DNA of 64,000 bases from Nocardia higoensis (GTDB taxonomy: Bacteria; Actinomycetota; Actinomycetes; Mycobacteriales; Mycobacteriaceae). Within the stretch, counting starts at the first letter, position 1. Each line of letters opens with the position of its first letter. The stretch covers positions 434,001 to 498,000 of the forward strand of contig NZ_JADLQN010000001.1 in NCBI RefSeq assembly GCF_015477835.1, read 5' to 3'. The translations under genes were made by a program, and so were the position numbers. Below the pieces are notes generated by a model. It was not told the origin of the DNA. It saw only the letters and a list, made by a program, of their open reading frames with translations, and made no database searches. Below are positions 53,618-62,348 of the stretch, piece by piece.

Positions 53618-53656
53618 CGGCACTCCTTCGATCGGGGAAGAGCGGAACGCGGAGAA

Positions 53657-53696
53657 GATCGGAACACGGACATGTTCCGAAGTAAATGTTCCGATC
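53657..53696. promoter_or_regulatory. Triple half-site, candidate operator of the SDR-TetR-FadE operon
   Basis: GATCGGAACA at 53657 and TGTTCCGATC at 53687 form a perfect 10-bp inverted repeat with 20 bases between them; TGTTCCGA occurs once more inside at 53673. The element lies 40 bases before the SDR start and may be bound by the TetR protein of the operon. Confidence 0.5.
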
Positions 53697-53844
53697 AGTA
53701 CATTAAAGCGGCCGGCCGCCGAGAGCAAGAGCCCGCTCCCGCCAATCCGCAGCTACGCCCTCGGCCCTGGCAAAGTGGCCGACTACCGGTGGGTAATATG
53801 AAGGCCGTCCTTTCCCACCCGGCTTCTCGGAAATGAGGCAGTAG

Positions 53845-56022
53845 ATGACAGAGCGGATTCAGGTCGGCGGGCTCCAGGTGGCCACGGTTCTCCACGACTT
53901 CATCGAGAACGAGGCACTGCCCGGCTCCGGCGTAGATTCCGCCGCGTTCTGGGCGGGTGCGGAGCAGGTGATCAACGATCTGGCTCCGCGCAACCGCGCC
54001 CTGCTGGCCGAGCGCGACGAGATCCAGGGCAAGCTCGACGCCTGGCACGGCGAGAACCCGGGCGCAGGCTACGACAAGGCCGCCTACAAGAACTACCTCA
54101 CCGAGATCGGTTACCTACGGCCCGAGCCCGCCGATTTCACCATCGGCACCGCGAACGTCGACGCCGAGATCGCCACCACCGCGGGCCCGCAGCTGGTGGT
54201 GCCGGTGATGAACGCGCGCTTCGCGATCAACGCCGCCAACGCGCGCTGGGGCTCGCTCTACGACGCGCTGTACGGCACCGACGCCATCCCGGAGACCGGC
54301 GGCGCCGAGAAGGGTTCGGGCTACAACCGGGTCCGCGGCGACAAGGTCATCGAGTGGGCGCGCAACTTCCTCGACGACGCGGTCACCCTGATCACCGGTT
54401 CGCACATCGGCTCGACCTCCTACAAGATCGTCGACGGTGAGCTCGAAGTCGGTCTGGAGGACGGCACCGAGATCGGCCTGGCCGATGCTTCGCAACTGGT
54501 CGGCTACCTCGGCGATCCGGCCTCGCCGACCTCGATCCTGCTGAAGCACAACGGATTGCACATCGAGATCCAGATCGATCCCGAGTCTCCGATCGGCAGC
54601 ACCGACACCGCGGGCATCAAGGACATCGTGCTCGAGTCCGCCGTCACCACGATCATGGACTTCGAGGACTCGGTCGCCGCGGTCGACGCCGAGGACAAGG
54701 TGCTCGGCTACCACAACTGGCTGGGCCTGATGACCGGCACCCTGGCCGAAGAGGTCGCCAAGGGCGGCAAGACCTTCACCCGCACCATGAACCCCGACCG
54801 CGTCTACACCGCGCTCGACGGTTCGGAGCTGACCCTGCACGGCCGTTCGCTGCTGTTCGTGCGCAACGTCGGTCACCTGATGACCTCCGACGCGATCCTC
54901 GACGCCGAGGGCAACGAGGTGCCCGAGGGCATCCTCGACGGCCTGGTCACCTCGCTGATCGCCAAGCACTCGCTGCGCGAGGACGTCGCTCTCAAGAACA
55001 GCCGCACCGGCTCGGTCTACATCGTGAAGCCGAAGATGCACGGCCCCGACGAGGTGGCCTTCGCCAACGAGCTGTTCGACCGCGTCGAAGACGTGCTCGG
55101 CCTGCCGCGCCACACCCTCAAGGTGGGCATCATGGACGAGGAGCGCCGCACCACGGTCAACCTCAAGGCCTGCATCGCCGCCGCCAAGGACCGCGTGGTG
55201 TTCATCAACACCGGCTTCCTCGACCGCACCGGCGACGAGATCCACACCTCCATGGAGGCCGGGCCGATGGTCCGCAAGGCCGACATGAAGGCCCAGCAGT
55301 GGATCGCCTCCTACGAGGACTGGAATGTCGACACCGGCCTGATCACCGGCCTGTCGGGCAAGGCGCAGATCGGCAAGGGCATGTGGGCCATGCCGGATCT
55401 GATGGCCGACATGCTGGCCCAGAAGATCGTGCACCCGAAGGCGGGCGCCAACACCGCGTGGGTGCCCTCGCCGACCGCCGCCACCCTGCACGCCACCCAC
55501 TACCACCTGGTGGACGTGTTCAAGCGACAGACCGAGATCGCCAAGGGCGGCCCGCGCGCGACCGTCGACCAGATCCTGGAGATCCCGCTGGCCGCCGACC
55601 CGAACTGGACGGCCGAGGAGAAGCAGCAGGAGCTGGACAACAACTCGCAGTCCATCCTGGGTTACGTGGTGCGCTGGATCGACCAGGGCGTCGGCTGCTC
55701 GAAGGTGCCCGACATCAAGGACGTCGCGCTCATGGAAGACCGTGCGACGCTGCGCATCTCCAGCCAGCTGATGGCCAACTGGCTGCGTCACGGCATCGTC
55801 ACCGAGGACGAGGTGGTGGCCAGCCTGAAGCGGATGGCGCCGGTGGTGGACCGCCAGAACGCCGGTGACGCCAACTACCGCCCGCTGTCGCCGGACTTCG
55901 ACGGCAGCATCGCGTTCCAGGCCGCCAAGGAGCTGATCCTGGAGGGCACCACCCAGCCCAACGGCTACACCGAGCCGATCCTGCACCGTCGTCGCCGTGA
56001 GGCCAAGGCCGCGTGCAAGTGA
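53845..56022 (+). CDS. glcB: Malate synthase G
   Basis: A 725-residue enzyme of full G-isoform length from ATG 53845 (AAATGAGGCAG upstream). Sections: [20 protein letters not shown] at the N-terminus, [20 protein letters not shown] (acidic residues that hold Mg), [16 protein letters not shown] with the catalytic Arg region, ARNVGHLM-like [14 protein letters not shown], and [19 protein letters not shown] then the C-terminal plug. It condenses glyoxylate with acetyl-CoA to malate, the second step of the glyoxylate shunt, needed for growth on fatty acids. Followed by a terminator. No aceA in this window. Confidence 0.97.
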   Translation: MTERIQVGGLQVATVLHDFIENEALPGSGVDSAAFWAGAEQVINDLAPRNRALLAERDEIQGKLDAWHGENPGAGYDKAAYKNYLTEIGYLRPEPADFTIGTANVDAEIATTAGPQLVVPVMNARFAINAANARWGSLYDALYGTDAIPETGGAEKGSGYNRVRGDKVIEWARNFLDDAVTLITGSHIGSTSYKIVDGELEVGLEDGTEIGLADASQLVGYLGDPASPTSILLKHNGLHIEIQIDPESPIGSTDTAGIKDIVLESAVTTIMDFEDSVAAVDAEDKVLGYHNWLGLMTGTLAEEVAKGGKTFTRTMNPDRVYTALDGSELTLHGRSLLFVRNVGHLMTSDAILDAEGNEVPEGILDGLVTSLIAKHSLREDVALKNSRTGSVYIVKPKMHGPDEVAFANELFDRVEDVLGLPRHTLKVGIMDEERRTTVNLKACIAAAKDRVVFINTGFLDRTGDEIHTSMEAGPMVRKADMKAQQWIASYEDWNVDTGLITGLSGKAQIGKGMWAMPDLMADMLAQKIVHPKAGANTAWVPSPTAATLHATHYHLVDVFKRQTEIAKGGPRATVDQILEIPLAADPNWTAEEKQQELDNNSQSILGYVVRWIDQGVGCSKVPDIKDVALMEDRATLRISSQLMANWLRHGIVTEDEVVASLKRMAPVVDRQNAGDANYRPLSPDFDGSIAFQAAKELILEGTTQPNGYTEPILHRRRREAKAACK

Positions 56023-56072
56023 GTGATGTTCGGTGATTGAAAAGTAGCTTGCTACAGCTCTTTTCGACTCGA

Positions 56073-56106
56073 GGCCCCGCACCTGGAACACAGGGTGCGG
56101 GGCCTT
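56073..56106 (+). terminator. Intrinsic terminator after glcB
   Basis: AGGCCCCGCACC and GGTGCGGGGCCT form a perfect 12-bp stem with a 10-base loop, 51 bases after the glcB stop codon and followed by TCGTC. A Rho-independent terminator for glcB is likely. Confidence 0.8.
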
Positions 56107-56461
56107 CGTCATCACTGAAGATCAGCTCGAATACCGGCTCGTCACGCTCAGAACGGCCACAAAACGGCCACACGCGGGACATGCAGTCGGTGTCGGAAAG
56201 TGATGCTCTACCAGCGACGATGGCTGCCGCCATCCTTGATGAGTACGTCGTGGCGTGCGGCTACGGAGTGTCGTGATAGATCAGGAGGCCGCCGACCAAA
56301 ACCTTCGCGGGGCTATGGGCACGGCGCATACCGAGCTAAGTCCAGCGGTCTGCGGAGGTTGAGACGGCGCAATCGCGGTCGCAAGCGATTCCGAGATTTC
56401 GACCATCGCCGTGATGTCGAGGATCCCGTCCGTTGCAGAGGTCGGCGTCGACTTCAAATCC
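56107..56461. other. Region without a clear gene at the edge of the IS island
   Basis: No convincing gene. A 62-residue minus-strand frame (56281-56469) and several plus-strand frames lack protein-like features. ACGGCCACAAAACGGCCAC is a short direct repeat near 56155. Right of here transposon remnants begin, so this is probably eroded junction DNA. Confidence 0.5.
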
Positions 56462-56632
56462 GACCACAACCTGCGGCACCGGCATTCAGCGCTGGGCTAC
56501 CGGACACCGGTCGAGTACGCTGCGGCCTGCACCCACACCCACCACCCGGTGGAGTGCGGGATCAACTACCAACGGACGAAACAACCCGGGCTCTACTCCC
56601 GGTGGTCGCATTATCGGGGACCGGCCAGTTGA
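56462..56632 (+). pseudogene. IS3-family transposase C-terminal remnant
   Basis: The frame reads DHNLRHRHSALGYRTPVEYA then AACTHTHHPVECGIN, which is the end of the integrase domain of an IS3-type OrfB (HRHSALGYRTPxEY signature). There is no upstream catalytic DDE region here, and the reading continues with YQRTKQPGLYSRWSHYRG to a stop at 56632. Only a fragment survives. Confidence 0.7.
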
Positions 56633-56671
56633 ACCCCGAGTATGCGGGGCGGCGCCCGGGGCGGGCGACCC

Positions 56672-57088
56672 TCACACCTGTTGGGCTTCCGCTCCTCGGA
56701 CCAGTGCATCGACCATCGCAGGCATGCTTGCGCGCAGCATCAACCAGACAAGGGGACCGGTGAAGGGAATGCGGGAACTGAATGCCGCTTCCCAGGTGAT
56801 GACGCACCCGTCGGGCTGTTGCATTATGCGGACATCGGCGCGGTGATCTCTGACGGGGATGCCCGACATGATCGTGTAGGCGTGATGGTGGGGGTGATCA
56901 GCAACCAAGATCCGTTCCCGCATGGTCAAGCCGCTCACCACGATGCGGCGTACCTCGCCTTGTTCCTCCCAGGTGGCGGTCCGGGCGCCTGCCAGCCATT
57001 CCGGCCAGCGCCCGGGATCGGCGAGCAGCTCATAGACGGTCTTCGATGATGCGTGGCAGAAGCGTTCGAATCGCAGGGAGAAGCGCAT
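56672..57088 (-). CDS. SRPBCC (START-like) family protein
   Basis: A 138-residue protein from ATG 57088. It has the START/SRPBCC fold order: FSLRFERFCHASSKTVYELLADPGRWPEW, then WEEQGEVRRIVVSGLTMRER, DHPHHHAYTIMSGIPVRDHR and VITWEAAFSSRIPFTGPLV, and a C-terminal helix. These domains bind hydrophobic ligands and include polyketide cyclases and stress proteins. It appears intact but is stranded between IS3 fragments, 40 bases after the remnant at 56632, so it may have been moved by them or be a leftover of older DNA. Ligand unknown. Confidence 0.8.
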   Translation of the reverse strand: MRFSLRFERFCHASSKTVYELLADPGRWPEWLAGARTATWEEQGEVRRIVVSGLTMRERILVADHPHHHAYTIMSGIPVRDHRADVRIMQQPDGCVITWEAAFSSRIPFTGPLVWLMLRASMPAMVDALVRGAEAQQV

Positions 57089-57199
57089 GCGATGAAGCGT
57101 GCTGTGCAGTGCCGTAGACGCTTTGCGCGGTTCCCGCTGACTGGGACTGAACTGTCACGGGTTGGATGCCGCTTCTCCTAGAGGAAGATGGTTCCCATC

Positions 57200-57439
57200 A
57201 TGTCGAAGCGTTACCCACCCGAGGTTCGTGAGAAGGCCGTGCGTCTGGCTCTCGAACGTCTCGATGAGTACGGAACTCCTCAAGCGGCCGCCCAGGCCAT
57301 CGCGCCGTTGCTCGAGGTCCATTTCGAGACGTTGCGGATCTGGATCAAGAAAGCTCTGGCAGAGGGCGCCCAGCCGAGCAGAACGTCCGGCGCGGGCTTG
57401 TCCTCGGCTGAGCGCGAGGAATTGGTGAAGCTGCGCCGC
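57200..57439 (+). pseudogene. IS3-family OrfA, truncated by IS21 insertion
   Basis: From ATG 57200 (MSKRYPPEVREKAVRLALERL) a normal IS3 OrfA helix-turn-helix follows: EYGTPQAAAQAIAPLLEVH, RIWIKKALAEGA. The reading is cut after AEREELVKLRR, where TGTCGGCGGAACGTGAAG, the left end of an IS21-like element, begins at 57440. The remainder of the IS3 transposase is not directly downstream. Confidence 0.8.
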
Positions 57440-58358
57440 TGTCGGCGGAACGTGAAGACTGACCACCGCGCGGCAACTCAAAATGGACCATCTGGTCGGT
57501 GACCCTGGCTTGATCCGAGCCAGGGAGGACCGAAAGGATGCTTGCTGTGGAGGATTGGGCTGAGATTCGTCGTTTGCGCCGGTCAGAGGGGATGCCGATC
57601 CAGGTGGTCGCCCGGGTGATGGGCGTGTCCCGTAATACGGTGAAGCGGGCGTTGGCCTCGGACGGGCCGCCGAAGTATCAGCGTCTGGCGAAGGGGTCGG
57701 TGGTGGACGCGGTCGAGCCGCAGATACGGGAGTTGCTGCGGGCGTATCCGAGGATGCCGGCGACGGTGATCGCCGAGCGTGTCGGCTGGACTCGTTCGGT
57801 GCGGGTGCTCTCGGGCCGGGTCGCGGAGCTGAGGCCGGTGTATCTGCCGCCGGATCCGGCGTCGCGGACGACGTATGTGGCTGGGGAGATCGCGCAGTGT
57901 GATTTCTGGTTCCCGCCGATCGAGTTGCCGGTGGGGTTCGGGCAGGTTCGTGGCCCGAAGCAGTTGCCGGTGTTGACGATGGTGTTGGGGTATTCGCGCT
58001 GGTTGATGGCGATGTTGATCCCGTCGCGGCATGCCGAGGATCTGTTCGCTGGTTGGTGGGGCCATATTCATGGGTTGGGGTCGGTGCCGAGGGTTCTGGT
58101 CTGGGACGGGGAAGACGCGATCGGTCGCTGGCGGGCCGGGCGCAGCGAGCTGACCGCCGAATGTCAGGCGTTCCGGGGAACGCTGGGAACGAAGGTGTTG
58201 ATCTGCAAACCAGCCGATCCCGAGGCCAAGGGCATGATCGAGCGGGCTCACGACTATCTGGAGCGGTCGTTCCTGCCGGGTCGGTCGTTCGCTGGACCGG
58301 CCGACTTCAACACCCAATTGCAGGGGTGGCTGGAGTTGGTGAACGCGCGCCTGAGGTT
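57440..58358 (+). mobile_element. IS21-family element, right end missing
   Basis: The element begins TGTCGGCGG at 57440, an IS21-type left end inside the IS3 OrfA frame, and contains istA. It stops at about 58350-58358 inside istA, where IS3 sequence starts. No istB ATPase gene is present. So a single IS21 copy was cut by a later IS3 insertion or deletion. Confidence 0.75.
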
Positions 58359-58383
58359 CCCCCGCTTTCTTGGAGGGCTCTGA
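57538..58383 (+). pseudogene. istA: IS21 transposase IstA, truncated
   Basis: The first about 271 residues are clear IstA: VEDWAEIRRLRRSEGMPIQ, ARVMGVSRNTVKRALAS as N-terminal helix-turn-helix, and the DDE catalytic core with GEIAQCDFWFPPIELPVG (first Asp), VLVWDGEDAIGRW (second Asp) and ADPEAKGMIERAHDYLE (Glu). The reading ends in LVNARLRFPRFLGGL, where the last ten residues already come from the IS3 left end. A full IstA is about 400-500 residues, so the C-terminal part and istB are lost. Confidence 0.85.
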
Positions 58384-58416
58384 GCATGGTCCGATAGGGC
58401 CAGGAAGGAGCCCCGC

Positions 58417-58716
58417 GTGGCAGCACCGAAGAAGTACCCGGACGAGTTGAAGGCCCGAGCGGTTCGGCTGTATCAGGACTCGGACCCGAAACCGACGGTC
58501 CGGAAGTTGGCCCAGCAGTTGGGTGTGCATCACGAAGCGTTGCGCACCTGGATCCGCCAGGCCAACGCCGGGCAGCGACCGGAACCGGCGACCGTTGATC
58601 TGGCCGAGGAGAACAAGCGCCTGCGTAAGCAGGTCGCCGAGCTTGAGCGCGTCAACGACATCCTGCGTTCTGCGAGTGCGTATTTCGCCTCGGAGCTCGA
58701 CCAGACCCGGAGGTGA
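58417..58716 (+). CDS. IS3-family transposase OrfA
   Basis: A 99-residue DNA-binding subunit from GTG 58417 with AAGGAGC upstream. KYPDELKARAVRLYQDSDPK then LAQQLGVHHEALRTWIRQA is the helix-turn-helix, and a C-terminal leucine zipper ENKRLRKQVAELERVNDIL follows, all as in IS3 OrfA. It normally joins OrfB through programmed frameshifting near the end; here orfB overlaps the orfA stop by 4 bases. The orfA gene looks intact, but the element as a whole is dead because orfB is cut. Confidence 0.9.
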   Translation: MAAPKKYPDELKARAVRLYQDSDPKPTVRKLAQQLGVHHEALRTWIRQANAGQRPEPATVDLAEENKRLRKQVAELERVNDILRSASAYFASELDQTRR

Positions 58717-58993
58717 TCGTGCGCTTCGTCGAAGACAGCCCGCACCCGGTCGAGCTCGTATTGCGGGTGCTCGGTATCGCGTCGTCGACCTACTACTGGT
58801 GGCGCAAACGCCTGCGGGAGCCGTCGGCGCGGCAGATCGCCGACGCACAGTTGCTGGCCGAGATCGTCGACATCCACACCAGTTCTGGCGGGACCTATGG
58901 CTCGCCCCGGGTGCATGCGATGCTGGCCCGCCGCGGGGTCGCGGTCGGGCGTAAACGGGTGGAGCGGGTGATGCGCGGCGCCGGGTTGCAGGG
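58713..58993 (+). pseudogene. IS3-family transposase OrfB, N-terminal part
   Basis: The frame reads IVRFVEDSPHPVELVLRVLG, STYYWWRKRLREPSARQIAD, LLAEIVDIHTSSGGTYGSPR and VAVGRKRVERVMRGAGLQG, the HTH_21 N-terminal domain of IS3 OrfB. After GLQG at 58993 the sequence changes to an IS110 fragment and no DDE catalytic domain follows. About 94 of the usual 290 residues remain. Confidence 0.85.
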
Positions 58994-59354
58994 CGGCATC
59001 GAACGCATCCGACTTGCCACCGGAGGACCGATAGCGGTCGCGATACCGCGACACCGCAAACGGGTTGATCGCGAATACTTACCGTCCAACAGCGCGCAGA
59101 CCAGCCACCAGCAGACCACGCGTAGTCTCGATCGCGATCGGCAACTGTTCGCCGACGGGATCATGCTCGAACAGCATCCGTGACAGGATACTCAGTCCCT
59201 CGGCTGTATCCGGAATTCGTTCGCTGGCAATCACTTTGCCGTCGTAATCGACGATCGCCACATCGTGATGATCCTGCGCCCAGTCGATCCCGCACGCCAG
59301 TGCCGCCAATTCATAGCCTCCTCGCTCGTGATCCGACAACTTGCAGCGGGGCAC
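58994..59354 (-). pseudogene. IS110-family transposase N-terminal fragment with internal stop
   Basis: Minus-strand reading from 59354: CGIDWAQDHHDVAIVDYDGK, GEQLPIAIETTRGLLVAGLR, a TAA stop at about 59080, then in the same frame VFAINPFAVSRYRDRYRSSG and KSDAFDA. This is the DEDD RuvC-like N-terminal part of an IS110 transposase (GIDWAQxxHD, SRYRDRY, KSDAFDA), with one nonsense codon and no C-terminal part. It differs from the intact IS110 gene at 60925. Confidence 0.8.
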
Positions 59355-59599
59355 GGCGCCCTAATGGACAGTGTTCTGCGGCACGACATCTCACGAGCCA
59401 TTCCGCCCCGCTACCGACGGGCGCCCGAACTCGCTGAAGACTCGAAGGTCTGCGGGAGACGAAGGCTCACACCCGTCAGTGACCGGCATGATCATCCTCG
59501 TGATGGTGGGTGCTGTCACATGATCGGAGACAACACCCACCACGAGGCGCCGCTCTCGATGACCGGGCTCGATGGCCCTCGGCTGGTATGGGCGTCCGT

Positions 59600-59710
59600 T
59601 GCCATTACGGCTGGTACAACACCCAGCGCATCCAGAAGAAGCTCGGCTGGCGATCACCTGATGAGTTCGAAGCCAGCTACCATCACCGAGTTCCAGCCCA
59701 AAGCTGGTAA
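59600..59710 (+). pseudogene. IS3-family OrfB C-terminal tail
   Basis: Reads GWYNTQRIQKKLGWRSPDEF then EASYHHRVPAQSW and a stop at 59710. The YNTQRIQKKLGWRSPDEF pattern is the end of the IS3 integrase domain. The 245 bases to its left (59355-59599) hold no recognisable gene. It could be the tail of the IS3 copy at 58359 or of another. Confidence 0.75.
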
Positions 59711-60029
59711 TCCGCCCTCCAACAATGCGGGGAACCTCATGGTGCGTGGGTGACCTGGCGGCCACCGTCATCGACGCATTCCGTGACTGAGACGTGCCGT
59801 CGGTGATCGGCCGCCGCGTCGGGGAGATCCGGCACGGGAAGAGCGGATACCGGCTGGTCGGGTTGGATCAGGGGCGGTCGAAAACATGTTGCAGCACAAC
59901 ATAATTGCCGATCTCAGATGGTGAAATGAATCGGCGAATCGATGTCGATTCGCCGGGGCCAGCCCGTAATTTTGATGCTGCCACGGCTCGCGAGGAACTG
60001 ACCCGGGCCCCATCTGAAGGGACTCCCAG
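59711..60029. other. 319-base gap with two inverted repeats before the envelope-like gene
   Basis: No gene is seen. ATGTTG-CAGCA-CAACAT (about 59886-59902) and GGCGAATCGA-TG-TCGATTCGCC (59933-59954), a perfect 10-bp inverted repeat, lie before the gene at 60030. They may be operators or mRNA hairpins of its leader. Confidence 0.5.
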
Positions 60030-60632
60030 ATGACCGCTGCACAAGCTGCCCCGACCACTATCGTCGGGCCGAAGGTCAAGACTGACGACCTGTCGCTGAC
60101 CGGTATGGTCACCGGCCATGACAAGGGCATCGGCTATGCCACCGGCGTCGCCGCCGACGGCGGGATCGTGACCAGGCTCGCCGAGGGAACCTTCGTGCTC
60201 AACCCGAAGGGCACCAAGGTCCTGGTGGTCAACAGCGACGGGGACGTGATCGACAAGTGGCCGCTGACCATCGAACTGCGCGGTCACGTGTTCACGCTGA
60301 CCCCGAAGATCCTCGAAGATGGTCATCGGCTCAAGCTCACCCCTGCCACCAAGGACGGCAAGCCGCTCCCGGCTCGGGCTCCGCGCCCCGCGGGAGCCGC
60401 CGGTGCTCCGGCACGCGCGGCGTTCTTGCCCGATGCTGCCAACAGTGACCTCCGCAACGCTCTCGAGGCGGGCGGCTTCACTGTCGGTTCGATTCTCGGT
60501 TCCATCTTCGGCGCGGCGGTGACGCTTCCGACCGGAGGAACGGCCTCGCCGGTCGGTTTCACGGTGGGCTACATCGGCGGTGGATACGCCGGCCGTTTCG
60601 TGGGCGACTGCCTGGCCGACTTCTTCGAGTAA
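60030..60632 (+). CDS. Nocardia-type envelope-like protein without signal peptide
   Basis: A 200-residue protein from ATG 60030 (AAGGGA upstream); a TGA lies 7 codons upstream in frame, so no longer start exists. Residues 30-110 resemble the N-terminal domain of a large Nocardia family of secreted proteins (DUF8020-like, name recalled and not checked): GYATGVAADGGIVTRLAEGT, VLVVNSDGDVIDKWPLTIEL, then TLTPKILEDGHRLKLTPA. After an Ala/Pro-rich linker the last 50 residues are Gly-rich and hydrophobic (FTVGSILGSIFGAAVTLPTG, GYIGGGYAGRFVGD), like a glycine zipper that could insert in membranes. Unusually no signal peptide is present. It stands alone among IS remnants. Confidence 0.6.
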   Translation: MTAAQAAPTTIVGPKVKTDDLSLTGMVTGHDKGIGYATGVAADGGIVTRLAEGTFVLNPKGTKVLVVNSDGDVIDKWPLTIELRGHVFTLTPKILEDGHRLKLTPATKDGKPLPARAPRPAGAAGAPARAAFLPDAANSDLRNALEAGGFTVGSILGSIFGAAVTLPTGGTASPVGFTVGYIGGGYAGRFVGDCLADFFE

Positions 60633-60924
60633 TCCTCACGACCGCGGTGACTGGGGCTGGCTGAGGTTCCGACTTATATCTCCGGTAGCGGTTTCGTGGT
60701 CGGGGTAGCTCCCCGTAGCGTGCCGCAGCGGGCCGGGTGGTTTGACTCCTGAGGTTCCTGTCGCCGGAGAACTCCCGGCTGACTCTGCGGGGGTATGTCA
60801 CGCTACCCGGCCTGCGTTCGCGGCGTGACCGAAGAGAGGCATGGCCACAGGTACGGGCAAGGTACTGGAAGTCGGATTGTCCGCCGCGGATCCCTACCCA
60901 TTGGAGAGAAGGGACCCGCTGTTC
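60633..60924 (+). other. Non-coding left end of IS110 element, possible bridge RNA
   Basis: Nearly 290 bases between the envelope-like gene and the IS110 transposase hold no gene. They contain several short stem candidates, such as CGGGGTAGCTCCCCG (near 60698). In IS110-group elements, the left non-coding end upstream of the transposase encodes the bridge RNA that pairs with donor and target DNA. The exact element boundary cannot be fixed here because IS110 elements lack inverted repeats. Confidence 0.4.
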
Positions 60925-61950
60925 ATGGTTGTCATCGGTGTCGATCCGCACAAGAGCACTCACACCGCCACCGCGGTGGACCCGGCTAGCAACGCCGATC
61001 TCGGTTCGGTCCGGGTCGAGGCGACCATGGCCGAGTATCGGCGATTGATTGCTTGGGCCAGGCCGTGGCCGCAACGGACGTGGGCGGTGGAGAACGCCGA
61101 CGGACTCGGGCGCCACCTAGCTCGATGGCTGATCGCTCGCGGTGAAACCGCGCTGGATGTCCCGACCACTGCAACGGCGCGGGTGCGGGAACTCTCACGC
61201 GGCGGCCGCCGCAAGAACGACCGGATCGATGCCGCCGCAGCTGCGTGCGTCGTCGCGCTCCAAGGTGAAGAGCGCCCGGTCGTGCCCGACGAGCGACGAA
61301 CCAACTTGTCTACCAACAGAACTCGATCGGTCGATCAGCTGCATGCACTGCTGCGTGAACTGTTGGCCGGCGGAGCCCCCACCAGCCTGACAGCGAACAC
61401 CGCCGCTGCGGTGCTCCACAGGTTCCGGGCACGGACACTGTCGGATCGTGTCCGCGTCGGCCTGTACAAGGACCTGATCGCTGACGTCCGCCGCCTGGAC
61501 CGCCAGCTGTCGATCAACCAGAAGGACCTCGACGAACTGCTCGACGAGCACGGCACCCGGCTGCGGACGATCGACGGCATCGGCCCGGTGCTGGCGGCTC
61601 GGTTGATCGGCCGAACAGGTCCAGCAACTCGGTTCCCGAGCGCGGCGGCATTCGCGAACTACAACGGGACCGCGCCCGTCGAGATCGCCAGTGCCGACCG
61701 TCGGATCCACCGACTCAGCCGCTACGGCGACCGTCAACTCAACGCCGCGATCCACACCATCGCCATGGTCCAGGTCCGCATGAACGGCACCGCCGGCCGC
61801 GCCTACTACGACCGCAAAGTCACCGCCGGATCGTCACACCGCGCCGCCATGCGCTGCCTGACACGCCACCTGTCCAACATCATCTGGCGAACCATGACCG
61901 CTGACGCCACCCGGTGCCGCCGCGATACCGAGTCATGTTCTACGACTTGA
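60925..61950 (+). CDS. IS110-family transposase, apparently intact
   Basis: A 341-residue recombinase from ATG 60925. N-terminal RuvC-like DEDD domain: VVIGVDPHKSTHTATAVDP (first Asp), TWAVENADGLGRHLARWL (Glu), RKNDRIDAAAAACVVAL (Asp pair). C-terminal Transposase_20 domain: IDGIGPVLAARLIGRTGPA and SAAAFANYNGTAPVEIASAD, with the conserved Ser probably in the SSHRAAMRCLTRH region. It moves DNA using a guide (bridge) RNA from its own non-coding end. No frameshift is visible, making it the only complete transposase in the island. Confidence 0.9.
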   Translation: MVVIGVDPHKSTHTATAVDPASNADLGSVRVEATMAEYRRLIAWARPWPQRTWAVENADGLGRHLARWLIARGETALDVPTTATARVRELSRGGRRKNDRIDAAAAACVVALQGEERPVVPDERRTNLSTNRTRSVDQLHALLRELLAGGAPTSLTANTAAAVLHRFRARTLSDRVRVGLYKDLIADVRRLDRQLSINQKDLDELLDEHGTRLRTIDGIGPVLAARLIGRTGPATRFPSAAAFANYNGTAPVEIASADRRIHRLSRYGDRQLNAAIHTIAMVQVRMNGTAGRAYYDRKVTAGSSHRAAMRCLTRHLSNIIWRTMTADATRCRRDTESCSTT

Positions 61951-61964
61951 CTAATAGAGAGACA

Positions 61965-62032
61965 CCCCCGCTTCCTTGGAGGGCTCTGAGCATGGTCCGA
62001 TAGGGCCAGGAAGGAGCCCCGCGTGGCAGCAC
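61965..62032 (+). repeat. Second copy of IS3 left end (68 bases)
   Basis: These 68 bases match 58359-58426 with one mismatch, from CCCCCGCTTCCTTGG to the start of orfA (GTGGCAGCAC). Homology ends at the third codon of orfA, where GGGAGTGTCGGGTTG, presumably the end of an IS256-family element, begins. So an IS256 insertion interrupted this IS3 copy at its first codons. Confidence 0.9.
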
Positions 62033-62348
62033 GGGAGTGTCGGGTTGCCGGTGGATCTGACCTTGGTAGGGGTAGGTTTCCGGTCGGGGTGATCCGGCCT
62101 TCGAACGCGATCGCGAACGCGTTCAACGCCGGCTTCCACCTGATTGCCATCGTGCCCGACCCTTGCCTGTCGGGTCCAGCGAACGGGTCACCAGATGCAA
62201 GCATTTCAACGCGGCCTGCTCTGTGGGGAAGTGTCCGCGGGCCCGGACAGCACGCCGGTAGCGGGCGTTGAGCGACTCGATGGCGTTGGTCGAGCAGATC
62301 ACCCGCCGGATCTCGACGTCGTAGTCGAGGAACGGCACGAACTCGGCC
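62033..62348 (-). pseudogene. IS256-family transposase C-terminal part, frameshifted
   Basis: Minus-strand reading from 62348: EFVPFLDYDVEIRRVICSTN, AIESLNARYRRAVRARGHFP, ALKCLHLVTRSLDPTGKGRA, the typical IS256 (Mutator-type) C-terminal region with the catalytic-Glu helix around CSTNAIESLNARYR. At about 62155 a one-base shift is needed to continue as AIRWKPALNAFAIAFEGRIT. The 5-prime side is cut at 62349 by a group II intron. Confidence 0.85.

Larger units (their letters stand above)
58359..58993 (+). mobile_element. IS3-family element, truncated at right
   Basis: From the left end CCCCCGCTTTCTTGG at 58359 to 58993 where homology to IS3 OrfB stops. Contains orfA and the first third of orfB. 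The left 68 bases occur again at 61965-62032 with one mismatch. The right part is replaced by an IS110 fragment of opposite strand. Confidence 0.8.

Noticed and set aside
54115..56115. 666-residue minus-strand open frame
   Set aside because: Antisense shadow of malate synthase G.
56281..56469. 62-residue minus-strand frame
   Set aside because: Overlaps the IS3 remnant and shows no family pattern.
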